From contig CAZEDU010000002.1 in the NCBI GenBank assembly GCA_964511185.1, positions 30,753 through 94,752 on the forward strand: DNA of 64,000 bases, in the 5' to 3' direction. This DNA comes from CAZEDU01 sp964511185. GTDB lineage: Bacteria > Myxococcota > Myxococcia > Myxococcales > Myxococcaceae. The position numbers and the translations under genes are program-made. Under the pieces are notes generated by a model that did no database searches, was not told where the DNA came from, and saw only the letters and a list, made by a program, of their open reading frames with translations. Below are positions 35,233-48,038 of the stretch, one piece after another; position 1 is the stretch's first letter; each line of letters opens with the position of its first letter.

Positions 35233-35979
35233 GTGACCGCCTTGCAGCTGGCGCTCGTCGGCGGCGCGGCCTTCCTCGCCGGCGCGCTCAACTCGGTCGC
35301 GGGCGGCGGCAGCTTCCTCACGCTCCCCAGCCTGGTGTTCTGCGGCGTGCCGCCGCTCCTCGCGAACGCGACCAGCACGGTGACGCTCTGGCCGGGCTCC
35401 TTGGCCAGCGCCTTCGGCTACCGCCGGGAGCTCGACGCGGTGAAGAAGACGGCCTGGGTGCTCGCCGCGCCCAGCTTGATCGGCGGCGCCTTGGGGGCGC
35501 TCCTGCTCGTCCGCACGCCTTCGGCCGTCTTCGTGAGGGTGTTACCCTTCTTGATGCTCGCCGCCGCGCTGGCCTTCACCTGGGGCGATCGCCTGACGCG
35601 CCGGGCGTTCCCGCGGGAGAGGACCTCCCTGTGGGTCGCGGCCGTGCTGCAGCTCGTCATCTCCATCTACGGCGGCTACTTCGGCGGCGGCATGGGGCTG
35701 ATGATGCTCGCGGCCTTCGTGCTGACGGGGCTGGGCGACATCCACCGGATGAACGCGCTCAAGTCGGCGCTCGCGGTGTTGATCAACGGCGCGGCGGTGG
35801 TGCTGCTCGTCGCCGCGGGCAAGGTGGTCTGGGCGCCCGCGGTGGTGATGACGGGCTGCGCCATCCTCGGCGGCTTCGCCGGCGCGTCCTGGGCGCGCAC
35901 GCTCGATCCGAAGCGCGTCCGGCGGGGCGTGACGGTGCTCGCCTGGGCGCTGACGGCGTATTTCTTCGCCCGTGCCTGA
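35233..35979 (+). CDS. TauE/SafE (DUF81) family sulfite/anion exporter-like permease
   Basis: 248 aa with eight predicted helices. The two half-repeats carry the family signatures GALNSVAGGGSFLTLPSLV and YGGYFGGGMGLMMLAAF. Members export sulfite, sulfoacetate or other small anions. The GTG start follows the preceding stop with no gap, indicating coupling to the EEP gene. Confidence 0.9.
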   Translation: MTALQLALVGGAAFLAGALNSVAGGGSFLTLPSLVFCGVPPLLANATSTVTLWPGSLASAFGYRRELDAVKKTAWVLAAPSLIGGALGALLLVRTPSAVFVRVLPFLMLAAALAFTWGDRLTRRAFPRERTSLWVAAVLQLVISIYGGYFGGGMGLMMLAAFVLTGLGDIHRMNALKSALAVLINGAAVVLLVAAGKVVWAPAVVMTGCAILGGFAGASWARTLDPKRVRRGVTVLAWALTAYFFARA

Positions 35980-36180
35980 ACGGCCGGAAAGCGCCTGAAC
36001 GGTCACGGCGGAAGACATTGGCGCGCCCGCGCTCCACGCGTTGAGCGCGAAGTCCACGCCCAAGGTCAGGTAGGCGCGCGTGTGCCTTCAACGATCACCG
36101 CGCGTTCGCCAGTGCACGCACGCTGGCGCACCCGATGCACAACCGGCCGCCCACCAAGGGGGCAACTTGGGAGACGCCGT

Positions 36181-36450
36181 ATGTTGTTCCTCATCGTCGG
36201 GAGCATTGCCGTCTGTGGTGTCGCAGCCATCGCCGCCCTGGCCGTTGGCTGGCTGCGCGATCCAACCCGCCTCGAGCAGTCCTCCGAGGTGGTGACCTTC
36301 GGAACCGGCCCCCGGCCCATTCCGCCCAGGGTCATCGAGGTGAGCAAACCGGACGCGCAGACCGAGGCCCGCGACACGCAGCTTCACACCGTCGCGGCCA
36401 AGAGCGCGGACGTGCTCGTGGGCAAGGGGCTGCTCTTGCGCCTGCACTGA
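36181..36450 (+). CDS. small single-pass membrane protein, 89 aa
   Basis: One N-terminal helix (FLIVGSIAVCGVAAIAALAVG) and a short soluble tail. GGGAG lies about 7 bases before the ATG. No family recognised. It is followed by a perfect hairpin that probably terminates it. The 200 bp upstream hold no recognisable gene. Confidence 0.6.
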   Translation: MLFLIVGSIAVCGVAAIAALAVGWLRDPTRLEQSSEVVTFGTGPRPIPPRVIEVSKPDAQTEARDTQLHTVAAKSADVLVGKGLLLRLH

Positions 36451-36459
36451 AGCTGGCGT

Positions 36460-36498
36460 CGCGCTTCGACGAGCGTTGGGCACGCTCGTCGAAGCGCG
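36460..36498. terminator. bidirectional hairpin, 16-bp perfect stem
   Basis: A 16-bp perfect inverted repeat (arms 36460-36475 and 36483-36498) encloses a 7-base loop between two convergent genes (ends 36450 and 36511). There is no T-run, so it could be a Rho-assisted or simply mRNA-stabilising structure. Confidence 0.7.
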
Positions 36499-36510
36499 GG
36501 CCGAACCCCA

Positions 36511-37935
36511 CTACAAGTTGGGCAGGTTCACCTGCGTCCAGTCGAGGCTGGACGCGTCGACGCCCACCACCCGCAGCGCCTCGTCGCCCGCGGTCGGCGT
36601 GAGCGCGCCCATCGCGATGACGAACGCCTGGTAGCCTGGCCGCGTCTGCAGGTCGAAGGTCGCCACCGGCGTCGTCGTGCCGGTCGCCGCCACGCCCAGC
36701 CGCACCGTCCCCTCCGGCACCACCACGCCGGCGCCCGCGCTCGCCTGCGGGAAGGCCAGGTTCGTCAGCTCGGCGATCGGCGCGAAGCCGCCGGCGTCGA
36801 CCACGCCCACGTCGACGTTCGGCGCGTCGGGAGAGGCGTGGATCACCCGCACCCGCGGCTGCGTGTCGATCGCGTCGAACTCCGAGCGGAACCGCTCGAT
36901 GCGCAGCGCCTGCTCGCCCGGCTCCGGCGTCAAGAAGCCGGTCGCCACCATCAAGTATTGCTCGCCCGCTTCCAGGTCCCCCGTGCTCACCGTCGCCACC
37001 GGCGCGCTGGCCGGCCGCGCCGCGCCCGGGCTCGTGGCGAACACGTCGAGCGAGTAGCTGCCGGGCGCGAGCTGGATGCGCTGCGAGAGCGCGCCGAACG
37101 AGAGGTTGTCGGCCAGCTCGGCCTCGTTCGCGAACAGGTCGACCGCCGGCGCGTCGGGCGACGCGTGCACCACCACCACGGTCGGGTTCTGGCGAAGCTG
37201 GGCCAGCTGCGTGTTCACGTCGTATTCGAGCAGGCTGAAGGCGCCCGGAAGCCGCGCCGGCGTGTTGAGTGAGCCCGCGGCGATGAGCAGGAGCTGGCCA
37301 CCCTCCGGGAGCACGGGCGTGGTGAACGCCGTCACCGGCTGGCCCTGCGCGCGAATGCCGATCTGCAGCGCCTGGTCGGAAGGCAACGCGATGCCCTCGT
37401 CTTCGGTGGCGGTGAAGCGGGCGAGCCCCTGCAGCTCGGCGCTCCCGTCGTTGCCCACGTCGATGTCGATCGCCGGCGCGTCGGCCCCGGCGTGCAGGAT
37501 GCGAACGCGCGTGCGCCCGGCCTCGGCTTCGCCGAACTGCCAGGGCACGGAGACGATGCGGAACGCGGTCGACGCGTCCTGCGTGCCGACCACCCCGACC
37601 GCGACCGCGTCGACGCGCTGGTTGCCGGCGAGCTCGAGCGGGGTGAGCGTGTAGATGGGCGTCGAATCGCGCGGCGCGCCGGCGGGGCGCACCTCGATCG
37701 TGTAGCTGCCGGGAGAAAGCCCGATCAGGCTGGTGGCCTCGCCGTACGCGAGCGAGGTGGCGAGCGCAGCGTCTCTCCCCACCGCCCAAACGTCGACCTC
37801 GGGCGCGCCAGCCGCCGCGTGAATCAAGCGCAACCGCGACGTCGAGAGATCGTCCTGTCCGATCGGCTCGACGTCATCCGTGCAGGCGCTGGCGACCAGA
37901 AGGCCGATCAACGCCCATGAACGTGTTCCCCGCAT
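36511..37935 (-). CDS. DUF4397-repeat lipoprotein
   Basis: 474 aa. Signal peptide with lipobox VASAC (Cys18). Four repeats carry the DUF4397 signature (RLIHAAAGAPEVDVW, RILHAGADAPAIDID, VVVHASPDAPAVDLF, RVIHASPDAPNVDV), each about 110 residues and followed by a short beta domain. DUF4397 proteins are cell-surface proteins of unknown function. The start at 37935 was chosen for the signal peptide; an in-frame Met 20 codons upstream has no such sequence. Confidence 0.88.
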   Translation of the reverse strand: MRGTRSWALIGLLVASACTDDVEPIGQDDLSTSRLRLIHAAAGAPEVDVWAVGRDAALATSLAYGEATSLIGLSPGSYTIEVRPAGAPRDSTPIYTLTPLELAGNQRVDAVAVGVVGTQDASTAFRIVSVPWQFGEAEAGRTRVRILHAGADAPAIDIDVGNDGSAELQGLARFTATEDEGIALPSDQALQIGIRAQGQPVTAFTTPVLPEGGQLLLIAAGSLNTPARLPGAFSLLEYDVNTQLAQLRQNPTVVVVHASPDAPAVDLFANEAELADNLSFGALSQRIQLAPGSYSLDVFATSPGAARPASAPVATVSTGDLEAGEQYLMVATGFLTPEPGEQALRIERFRSEFDAIDTQPRVRVIHASPDAPNVDVGVVDAGGFAPIAELTNLAFPQASAGAGVVVPEGTVRLGVAATGTTTPVATFDLQTRPGYQAFVIAMGALTPTAGDEALRVVGVDASSLDWTQVNLPNL

Positions 37936-38040
37936 GAAATCCTCCAGTGGTAGTGATGAAGCGCCACCAGATGGGGCGGGGCACCGGACCTGCACAGCTG
38001 GCTTTCGAGGCGGTGCGACGACAGCCAGCCGACAGCCGGG

Positions 38041-39852
<1,812 letters not shown>

Positions 39853-39939
39853 GGCCCGGCACTTTACGGGTCGTTACCGTGGATGCAACCCAAACTGGTA
39901 CAATCGTTGCCGCAAAGGGGAAGACTGGAGCAGTAGGTC

Positions 39940-40350
39940 ATGAGCGTGTTGACGCTTGCCCTGGCCATGGCGTTGGCCGGTTCCCCCAAAGCGCCCGCGA
40001 AAACGTTGCTCAAGCTCGAGGTGAAGCCCGCCAACGCGGTCGTGTACGTCGACGGCGTGAAGAAGGGCAAAGGCAACAAGGTCCACACCGTCAAGCTTCA
40101 ACCGGGGCGGCACGTCATCAAGGTCGTTCACAACAAGGACGAGCACCAGGAAGTCGTCGTCGTGAAGAAGGGCGAGACGAAGCACTGGCAGTGGGCGTTC
40201 GAAGACGACCGGATGGACAGGAAGCTGAAGGCCGCCGAGGAGGCCGACGCGTCGGACGCGGCAGCCATCGGCGGATCGGGCGCGGGCGAAGAAGCGGCGA
40301 CCGAGTCGAGCGCGCCGGTCGACGCGGACGCCGAGCCGTCAGAGCCGTAA
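39940..40350 (+). CDS. small secreted PEGA-domain protein
   Basis: 136 aa. N-terminal signal-like helix (VLTLALAMALAGSPKA) precedes one PEGA domain (LLKLEVKPANAVVYVDGVKK, HVIKVVHNKDEHQEV) and an acidic Ala/Glu-rich tail. Likely periplasmic. Divergent from the acyl-CoA ligase gene; ends just before a hairpin that belongs to the convergent fusA. Confidence 0.78.
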   Translation: MSVLTLALAMALAGSPKAPAKTLLKLEVKPANAVVYVDGVKKGKGNKVHTVKLQPGRHVIKVVHNKDEHQEVVVVKKGETKHWQWAFEDDRMDRKLKAAEEADASDAAAIGGSGAGEEAATESSAPVDADAEPSEP

Positions 40351-40356
40351 AAAGAA

Positions 40357-40379
40357 AAGGGGCGGCCTGGCCGCCCCTT
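40357..40379 (-). terminator. Rho-independent terminator of fusA
   Basis: Hairpin with an 11-bp GC-rich stem, nominally with a single central base (in practice a shorter stem with a 3-base loop), lies 27 bp after the fusA stop. On the minus strand it is followed by a T-rich run (complement of 40348-40358). It could also slow read-through from the plus-strand PEGA gene. Confidence 0.85.
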
Positions 40380-40405
40380 CGGTGGAATCTGGGTCGCGCG
40401 GGCGC

Positions 40406-42511
<2,106 letters not shown>

Positions 42512-42645
42512 GACGATTGGAAGTGGAAAGAGAAGCTTCTAATTAACGAGGTCGAACAAAGCTGGCGCGGGGAATGCTTCCCCCCGCCGGCTCAATGGGC
42601 GCCGCTCTGTACCTCAAGCGACGGGGCATGGCAAAGGGCCCGGGC

Positions 42646-42666
42646 AAAAAATTGGGCTAAGTGCCC
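42646..42666 (-). terminator. weak hairpin plus U-tract after trmJ
   Basis: A 4-bp GGGC/GCCC stem that includes the trmJ stop codon is followed on the minus strand by six U. The stem is short, so termination is likely inefficient. Confidence 0.35.
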
Positions 42667-43370
42667 GAATCCGCTTTGGCCAGCACGCGGAGCGCGGTGT
42701 TCCAGAGCTTGGCCTCCGCTTCGGTGAGCCGCGCGCGCTCGAGCGGTCCGAGCAGGTCGCGCAGCGCGTGCCGCTCGCCGCCCCGGAAGAAGCCGTTGGC
42801 CTCCAGGCCGGCCTTCAACGCCGCTTGCAGGGCCGCGAGCTGAGCCTGGGTCGCTTCGCGCGGCCGCTCCCCCGTTGGCCGAGGGCCGCTGACCGCCCGC
42901 CGCCACTCGTAACAATAGAGGAGGGCGGCCGGCGCCAGGTTGAGCGATGGCTGGGCGGCCGCGGCCGGAATGAAGGAGACGGCGTGGCAGCGGTCGAGGT
43001 CGTCGTTGGTGAGGCCGTTTCGCTCGTCGCCGAAGACGAGCGCCACCGCGCCCGCGCTCGAGCGCTCGGCGGCCTGCTCGGCCAGCTCGCGGGGCAAGAG
43101 GCGGCGCACGCCTGGCCGCTGCCGCATGGTGGTGCCGACGACCCAGCTGCAGTCGGAGACGGCCTCTTCGAGGGTCGAGACCACGCGCACCTGTTCGACG
43201 AGCGCCTCGGCGTGAACCGCGAGCTTCCGCGCGTTCGGTGTTTCGAGGAGCAGCGGGTTGGGGGAGACGACCACCCAATCTTCGAGCCCGAAGTTCTTCA
43301 TCGCGCGGGCGACGGCGCCCAGGTTCTCGGCGTTCCGCGGGCGGAGGAAGACCAGACGCATGTGCCGCAC
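42657..43370 (-). CDS. trmJ: TrmJ-like tRNA (cytidine/uridine-2'-O-)-methyltransferase
   Basis: 237 aa SPOUT (SpoU) methyltransferase. RPRNAENLGAVARAMKNFG (motif 1), LVFGDERNGLTNDDL (motif 2) and QPSLNLAPAALLYCYEW (motif 3) form the SAM-binding trefoil knot. TrmJ methylates the ribose of residue 32 in tRNA anticodon loops. A C-terminal helical extension fits TrmJ. The start is one base from the stop of the upstream pseudouridine synthase, so the pair is coupled. Confidence 0.88.
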   Translation of the reverse strand: MRHMRLVFLRPRNAENLGAVARAMKNFGLEDWVVVSPNPLLLETPNARKLAVHAEALVEQVRVVSTLEEAVSDCSWVVGTTMRQRPGVRRLLPRELAEQAAERSSAGAVALVFGDERNGLTNDDLDRCHAVSFIPAAAAQPSLNLAPAALLYCYEWRRAVSGPRPTGERPREATQAQLAALQAALKAGLEANGFFRGGERHALRDLLGPLERARLTEAEAKLWNTALRVLAKADSGT

Positions 43371-43371
43371 C

Positions 43372-44112
43372 TCATCTCGCGGCGAAGCTTAGCCCGACCC
43401 GCACCTCGTCCTCCGAGAGCTGCCGGTACCGCCCGGGCTCTAGGACGTCGAGCGCGACCGCGCCGATCGCCTCGCGGTGCAGCGCCAACACCGGCAGGCC
43501 GGCCGCGCCGAGCATGCGCTTGACCTGGTGGTTCTTGCCTTCGATGATCTCGAGCACCACCTCGCGCGGACCGACGCGCGTGGCCTTCCCCGGTCGAAAC
43601 GCGAACCCGTCGACCTGCGCCGCGCGCTCCAACCGCTCGAGCTTCTGAGGCGTGACGTCGCTGCCCACCTTCGCCCGGTAGCGCTTGGGCAGCCGCGACT
43701 CGGGCGACGTCACGTGCGCCAGCAACCGCTCGTCGTTGGTGAACAGCAACAGCCCCGTCGCGTCTCGGTCGAGCCGCCCGACCGCGTGCCAGTGAAAGCG
43801 CGCCAGCTCGGGCGTCAGCTGGGGGAGCAGCAAGTCGAACACGGTGGTGCCTTCGCGCGTCCCCCGCGTGGTCACGCTGTCCGCCGGCTTGTGAAACATC
43901 AAGGCGAGGGTGCGGGGCTCCAGCGACACGTCGCGCCCATCGACGCGCACGCGCGCCTTCAGCGACACCCAGGCCATCGGGTTCCGCAGGGTCTGTCCAT
44001 CCACGTTCACCCTGCCGGCCCCAATCGCCTCGTCCGCCTCGTCGGGCGCGAGCAGCCCCGCGCGCTGCAGCGCACGCGACAGAAAGTCCGAGCCCTTGTC
44101 TGGGGAAGCCAT
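43372..44112 (-). CDS. RsuA/RluB-family pseudouridine synthase
   Basis: 246 aa. An N-terminal S4-like RNA-binding region (LSRALQRAGL, RVNVDGQT) precedes the catalytic domain with GRLDRDATGLLLFTND (catalytic Asp about D115) and a late NHQVKRML motif. The enzyme isomerises uridine in rRNA; RluB, RluE, RluF and RsuA cannot be separated with confidence here. Start at MASPDKG (44112). One base from trmJ: an RNA-modification pair. Confidence 0.9.
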   Translation of the reverse strand: MASPDKGSDFLSRALQRAGLLAPDEADEAIGAGRVNVDGQTLRNPMAWVSLKARVRVDGRDVSLEPRTLALMFHKPADSVTTRGTREGTTVFDLLLPQLTPELARFHWHAVGRLDRDATGLLLFTNDERLLAHVTSPESRLPKRYRAKVGSDVTPQKLERLERAAQVDGFAFRPGKATRVGPREVVLEIIEGKNHQVKRMLGAAGLPVLALHREAIGAVALDVLEPGRYRQLSEDEVRVGLSFAAR

Positions 44113-44215
44113 CGTCCAACCCCCTATACCTCCGGCGCCTTGACGCACTCGAATGCCGATTTATCTCCGAAACATGCCGTGCGGGTTTGCACGGCCAAAC
44201 AACGGAGGTGTCGAC

Positions 44216-44704
44216 ATGGCAATCATTCGACGTGGTGAAACCGAAAGGGGCCTCACGCGTGGCGGCACGTCTTGGGATCCCTTTGAGGTGATGCAGGATC
44301 TCATGAGATGGGACCCGTTCCGCGAGCTCACTCGGGGCGTGGAGAGACCAGCGTTCGCTCCATCCTTCGAAGTGCGGGAGACCAAGGACGCGTACGTGTT
44401 CAAGGCCGATCTCCCCGGCCTGCGCGAGGAGGACCTGGACATCTCGCTCACCGGCAGCCGGCTGACGATCGCCGGACAGCGGCAGGAGGAGAAGCGCGAG
44501 GAAGGCGAGCGCTTCTACACGTACGAGCGCTCGTTCGGCGCGTTCTCCCGTTCGTTTACCCTGCCAGAGGGTGTGGACGCCGAGCACGTGCAGGGCGAGA
44601 TGAAGGACGGCGTGCTGACGGTCGTGATCCCGAAGACGCCCGAGGTGCAGCCCAAGCGGATTCAGCTCAAGGGCATGAACCGCGAGAAGGACGTCAAAGC
44701 CTAG
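44216..44704 (+). CDS. small heat shock protein (Hsp20/alpha-crystallin)
   Basis: 162 aa. An alpha-crystallin domain (about 48-140; FEVRETKDAYVFKADLPG, LTIAGQRQEEKREEGERFY, GEMKDGVLTVVIPK) follows an N-terminal WDPFEVMQDLMRWDPF motif that resembles myxobacterial SP21 (HspA). It prevents aggregation of unfolded proteins. GGAGG at 44204-44208, 7 bases before the ATG, chose the start. Its stop shares CTAG with the convergent large metallopeptidase gene. Confidence 0.93.
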   Translation: MAIIRRGETERGLTRGGTSWDPFEVMQDLMRWDPFRELTRGVERPAFAPSFEVRETKDAYVFKADLPGLREEDLDISLTGSRLTIAGQRQEEKREEGERFYTYERSFGAFSRSFTLPEGVDAEHVQGEMKDGVLTVVIPKTPEVQPKRIQLKGMNREKDVKA

Positions 44705-47700
44705 GGCCCCATGACCGGCGAGCGCCTCGTGGGCCCGAAGCCGTGCGCTTCGTGTCCGAAGAGCCCGCCGAACCCCGCGATCCCGATCGAGAAGTTCGTC
44801 ACCCACTCGGACGGCGCGACCGGCAACCCCGCCGGCGCGCCGATGCCGATGTTCTTCGCGAAGTGCAGCCGAAAGAGCAGCGGCCCGACGCCGAAGTTCG
44901 AGCCGACGGCGAAGTTGAGCACGCGGTTGTCCCAGACGCCGCGCCAGCCGCCGCCCACGCCGCCGAAGTCGAACCCGAGGATCCCCTCCAGGTCGCTCAA
45001 GATGAAGACGCGGATCAGCTCGTTGAGCGGGAACTGAAGCTCCGCGGTCGAGAAGAAGTACTCGCTGCCGAGCAGCCGCCGAAGATCGCCGAACCGCACG
45101 CCGCGCAGCGTGTCGAAGCTGGAGAGGAAGTACTCGCGCGCCAGGCGGCCGCCCAGCGACGTGCCCGCGCCGCCGCGCAGGAAGAAGTTCGTGCGACCGA
45201 AGAGCGAGAAGTGGCGCTCGCCGTCGAAGCGAACCTGGCCGAACGTCTCCTGGTGCACCGGCTGCCAGGTCGCGGTCGTCTCGAGCAGCAACGACGTGCC
45301 GGTGATCGGCCCGGTCGCCGGGTGGTACCGCGTGGTGTCGTACCCCAACCGCAGCGTCGCCTCGGTCTGCAGCCGCGTGCCGGTGTTCGCCGTGAGCCAG
45401 GCGCCGTAGAGGTCTTGCCCCGAGCTGTTCAGCTCGGGAAACGCGAGGATGGTCGCGTCGGCCGCCGGCAGGAAATAGCTGGCGCCGCCAATCGATAAGT
45501 CGGTCTGCACGTAGACGAACCGATTGAAGGGATAGCGAATGCTGCCCAGCGCGCCGAAGTAGCGCTCTCCGCTGAAGATGAACTCCGGCAGGTCCGGGAA
45601 CGTCTGGTCGCGCCGGAAGCTCAGCGCCTGGAACGGCCCGCCGCCCCAGGTCACGCGGCCCTCCTGATTGATGTAGAGCAAGAACCCGTCGGTCAGCTCG
45701 AACGAGCCGAAGATGCCGACGTCCAAGAGCAGGGCGTGGTTCACCAGCCGGTCGTTCGCCGAGGCCACCGCGCGGCCGACGATGCCGTTGCCCGCGCCGA
45801 GCAGCGCGAAGATGGGGCCGAGCTCCCAGTTCTCCACGCGGAAGGGCCGGTACGGCTCCGCGCCGTCGAGCGACAGCGTCGGGCGATCCACCGGCGGCAC
45901 CGCGGGGGGCGGCTCGAGCGGCGGGGGATCGATCCAGTGCGCGCGCGAGACGAACACCGGCCGCCGCTGGCCACCTTCGTGGAACAGCGCCCAGACGCCG
46001 CCGCGGGGGCCGGGGCTCACGTCGAACAGCCCCGTCGGCACGTCCGTGCGCTGCACGCTGCGCCCTTGCACCAGCTCGTAGAGGTTGGAGCGGCCGCCTT
46101 GGTAGGCGGAGAACAGCACGCGCCCGTCGGGCAGCGCCTCGGGGTCGTTCTGGTCGAAGCTGTCGAACGACAGCCGCTGCACCTGCTTGGGCTGCTCGGG
46201 GCGCACGCGGAACAGGTTGTAGCGGCGGTGCGACGTCGCGTCGGACGTGAAGACGATGCCGTCGGGGCCCCAGCTGAGCTGCCGCTCCGAGGCGTCGTCG
46301 TCGGTGAGCCGCTGGGGTGCGCCGTCGCCGTCGATGCTCAGCACGTACACGTCGCGGATGCCTTCGATGGTCATGCCGATGAAGGCGAGCTGGGTCCCGT
46401 CGGGGGAGAAGGCGGGCGAGTACGCGGCGAGGATGCCGTGCTTCCCGAGCCGCAGCGCGCGGCGGCCCTTCAGGTCGAGCGAGGCGCGCCGGGTGGGCTG
46501 CTCGAGCGGCGGCTCGCCCTCGAGCGGCGGCGGCGGGTCGAGCATGCGGACTTCGTAGTCCTGCAGGTAGATGACGTCGCGCGCCTGCGACTCGGCGATG
46601 AACGCGAGCTTGTCCCGGGTGAGGTCGAAGTTCCGGCGGCCAATGGGGTGCAGCGACTCGATGCCCGGCACGCCGTCTTCGGCCACCTTGATCGGATCGT
46701 CCGGCGCGAAGCGGTGCACCAAGAGCAGGCGGCTGTCGCCGGTGTCGATGTTGAGCGAGCGCAACATCAAGACGTCGCCTCCCGGCGAGCTCTGCATCGC
46801 GCTCACCAGGCCGTGCAGCAGGCTCGAGCGGTCGCTGCGCAACAGCGGGGTGAAGGTGGGCGCGTCCTGCTCGGAGTGAAGATAGGTCTGGTACTCGCGG
46901 CGCTTGAGCCAGGTCTCGAAGCGGCGCGAGAGCTTCTCCGGGTCGTCTCCGGTCACCCCCTGGACCACCCGCGGGAAGACCTGCGTCGCCCGAAAGCGGC
47001 TCGAAGGGGAGTGCTTGACGATGCCTTCGAGGATGCGCTGCAGCGTGCCGCGCCCGTACACCTCTTCGAGGAACGCGCAGCGCACGTTGCCGCCCTTGTA
47101 CGTCCACAGCACCGAGTAGGGCCGGTCTTCGAAGAAGTCGAGCAGCGCGTACCCTTGCTCGAGGTCGGGGTTGATGAGCAGGTCGCGCACGAGCATCTCG
47201 GCTTCCTGCTCCAGCCCGCCCTGCGCGTAGTACTCGGCCAGGCCTTCGATGAACCACAGCGGCAGGTCGCCGAGCGGATCGCCCGGCACGTCCTGCGCGT
47301 AGCTTCGAATCTTCTGGATGGTGAACTGGTGCGCCATCTCGTGGGCGCTCACCTCTTGGAACTGCCGGTGGTCGCCCAGGTACGGCAAGGTCAGCTTCAA
47401 GTCCTGCGGGCTGGTGACGCCGAGCACCCCTTCCTGCAGCGGGAAGAGGTTGGTCTGCAGGAACTCCTGGTAGCTGTTGTAGAGGATGTACGGGAAGCGC
47501 TCGGTCGGCACGTACTCGAAGTGCTCGACCAGCTCGCGGTAGCTGTCGACGATCGACGCTGCGGCCCGCTGGGCGATCCGCTCCTCGCGGTCGTAGAAGT
47601 ACAGCCGCACCACGCCGCGCTGCTCTTCCAGGCTGCGCGCGAACGGGCCAGGCTTGCGCGGCTCAATCGGCGGCAGCCCTTCCGGAAACCCGGGGTTCTG

Positions 47701-47889
47701 CCACTGGGTGATGCCGGGCGCGTTGGGCAGCTGCGGTCCGACGTCGATGTCGAGGTGCTTCCACTGGAAGTCGAAGTAGCGGACGTGGCTTTGGAAGGCG
47801 CGCCGGGGGTACACGAAGACCTGCGCAAGGGCGGTCTGACCCAAGAGCAGCGCGAGGAGGAAGCTCAGCCGAAGCATACGGGCGGGCAT
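44701..47889 (-). CDS. very large secreted protein: peptidase MA-type metallopeptidase, TolB-like propeller, outer-membrane barrel
   Basis: About 1062 aa with signal peptide (LLALLLGQTALAQ). The first third carries a gluzincin-type metallopeptidase domain (peptidase MA family): zinc His183/His187 in AHEMAHQF and a downstream Glu in WFIEGLAEYYA. The middle third is a TolB/WD40-like propeller (YSPAFSPDGTQLAFIG, QLSWGPDGIVFTSDAT). The last third (about 700-1062) resembles surface-antigen/Omp85-type beta-barrels with repeated amphipathic strands. An outer-membrane-anchored protease is inferred. Start at 47889 or 47877; the divergent neighbour is separated by an N gap. Confidence 0.85.
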   Translation of the reverse strand: MPARMLRLSFLLALLLGQTALAQVFVYPRRAFQSHVRYFDFQWKHLDIDVGPQLPNAPGITQWQNPGFPEGLPPIEPRKPGPFARSLEEQRGVVRLYFYDREERIAQRAAASIVDSYRELVEHFEYVPTERFPYILYNSYQEFLQTNLFPLQEGVLGVTSPQDLKLTLPYLGDHRQFQEVSAHEMAHQFTIQKIRSYAQDVPGDPLGDLPLWFIEGLAEYYAQGGLEQEAEMLVRDLLINPDLEQGYALLDFFEDRPYSVLWTYKGGNVRCAFLEEVYGRGTLQRILEGIVKHSPSSRFRATQVFPRVVQGVTGDDPEKLSRRFETWLKRREYQTYLHSEQDAPTFTPLLRSDRSSLLHGLVSAMQSSPGGDVLMLRSLNIDTGDSRLLLVHRFAPDDPIKVAEDGVPGIESLHPIGRRNFDLTRDKLAFIAESQARDVIYLQDYEVRMLDPPPPLEGEPPLEQPTRRASLDLKGRRALRLGKHGILAAYSPAFSPDGTQLAFIGMTIEGIRDVYVLSIDGDGAPQRLTDDDASERQLSWGPDGIVFTSDATSHRRYNLFRVRPEQPKQVQRLSFDSFDQNDPEALPDGRVLFSAYQGGRSNLYELVQGRSVQRTDVPTGLFDVSPGPRGGVWALFHEGGQRRPVFVSRAHWIDPPPLEPPPAVPPVDRPTLSLDGAEPYRPFRVENWELGPIFALLGAGNGIVGRAVASANDRLVNHALLLDVGIFGSFELTDGFLLYINQEGRVTWGGGPFQALSFRRDQTFPDLPEFIFSGERYFGALGSIRYPFNRFVYVQTDLSIGGASYFLPAADATILAFPELNSSGQDLYGAWLTANTGTRLQTEATLRLGYDTTRYHPATGPITGTSLLLETTATWQPVHQETFGQVRFDGERHFSLFGRTNFFLRGGAGTSLGGRLAREYFLSSFDTLRGVRFGDLRRLLGSEYFFSTAELQFPLNELIRVFILSDLEGILGFDFGGVGGGWRGVWDNRVLNFAVGSNFGVGPLLFRLHFAKNIGIGAPAGLPVAPSEWVTNFSIGIAGFGGLFGHEAHGFGPTRRSPVMGP

Positions 47890-47936
47890 CAACCTAGCGC
47901 CGATCCCGCGACCCCACCTGATGTTTGTGAGAAGCA

Positions 47937-47985
47937 NNNNNNNNNNNNNNNNNNNNNNNNNNNNNNNNNNNNNNNNNNNNNNNNN
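47937..47985. other. assembly gap (49 N)
   Basis: The gap lies in the intergenic region between the divergent metallopeptidase and fpg genes and may hide promoter sequence or part of a small gene. Confidence 0.95.
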
Positions 47986-48038
47986 GCCGGGAGGCATTGG
48001 GCTTGCGGCCACGCGCCGCTTGGGGTGATTTAGCGCCC

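Noticed and set aside
35990..36090. Minus-strand fragment reading LGVDFALNAWSAG, resembling a beta-barrel strand
   Set aside because: Short open stretch with an upstream stop and no start or continuation; could be chance or a remnant, not enough to call a pseudogene.
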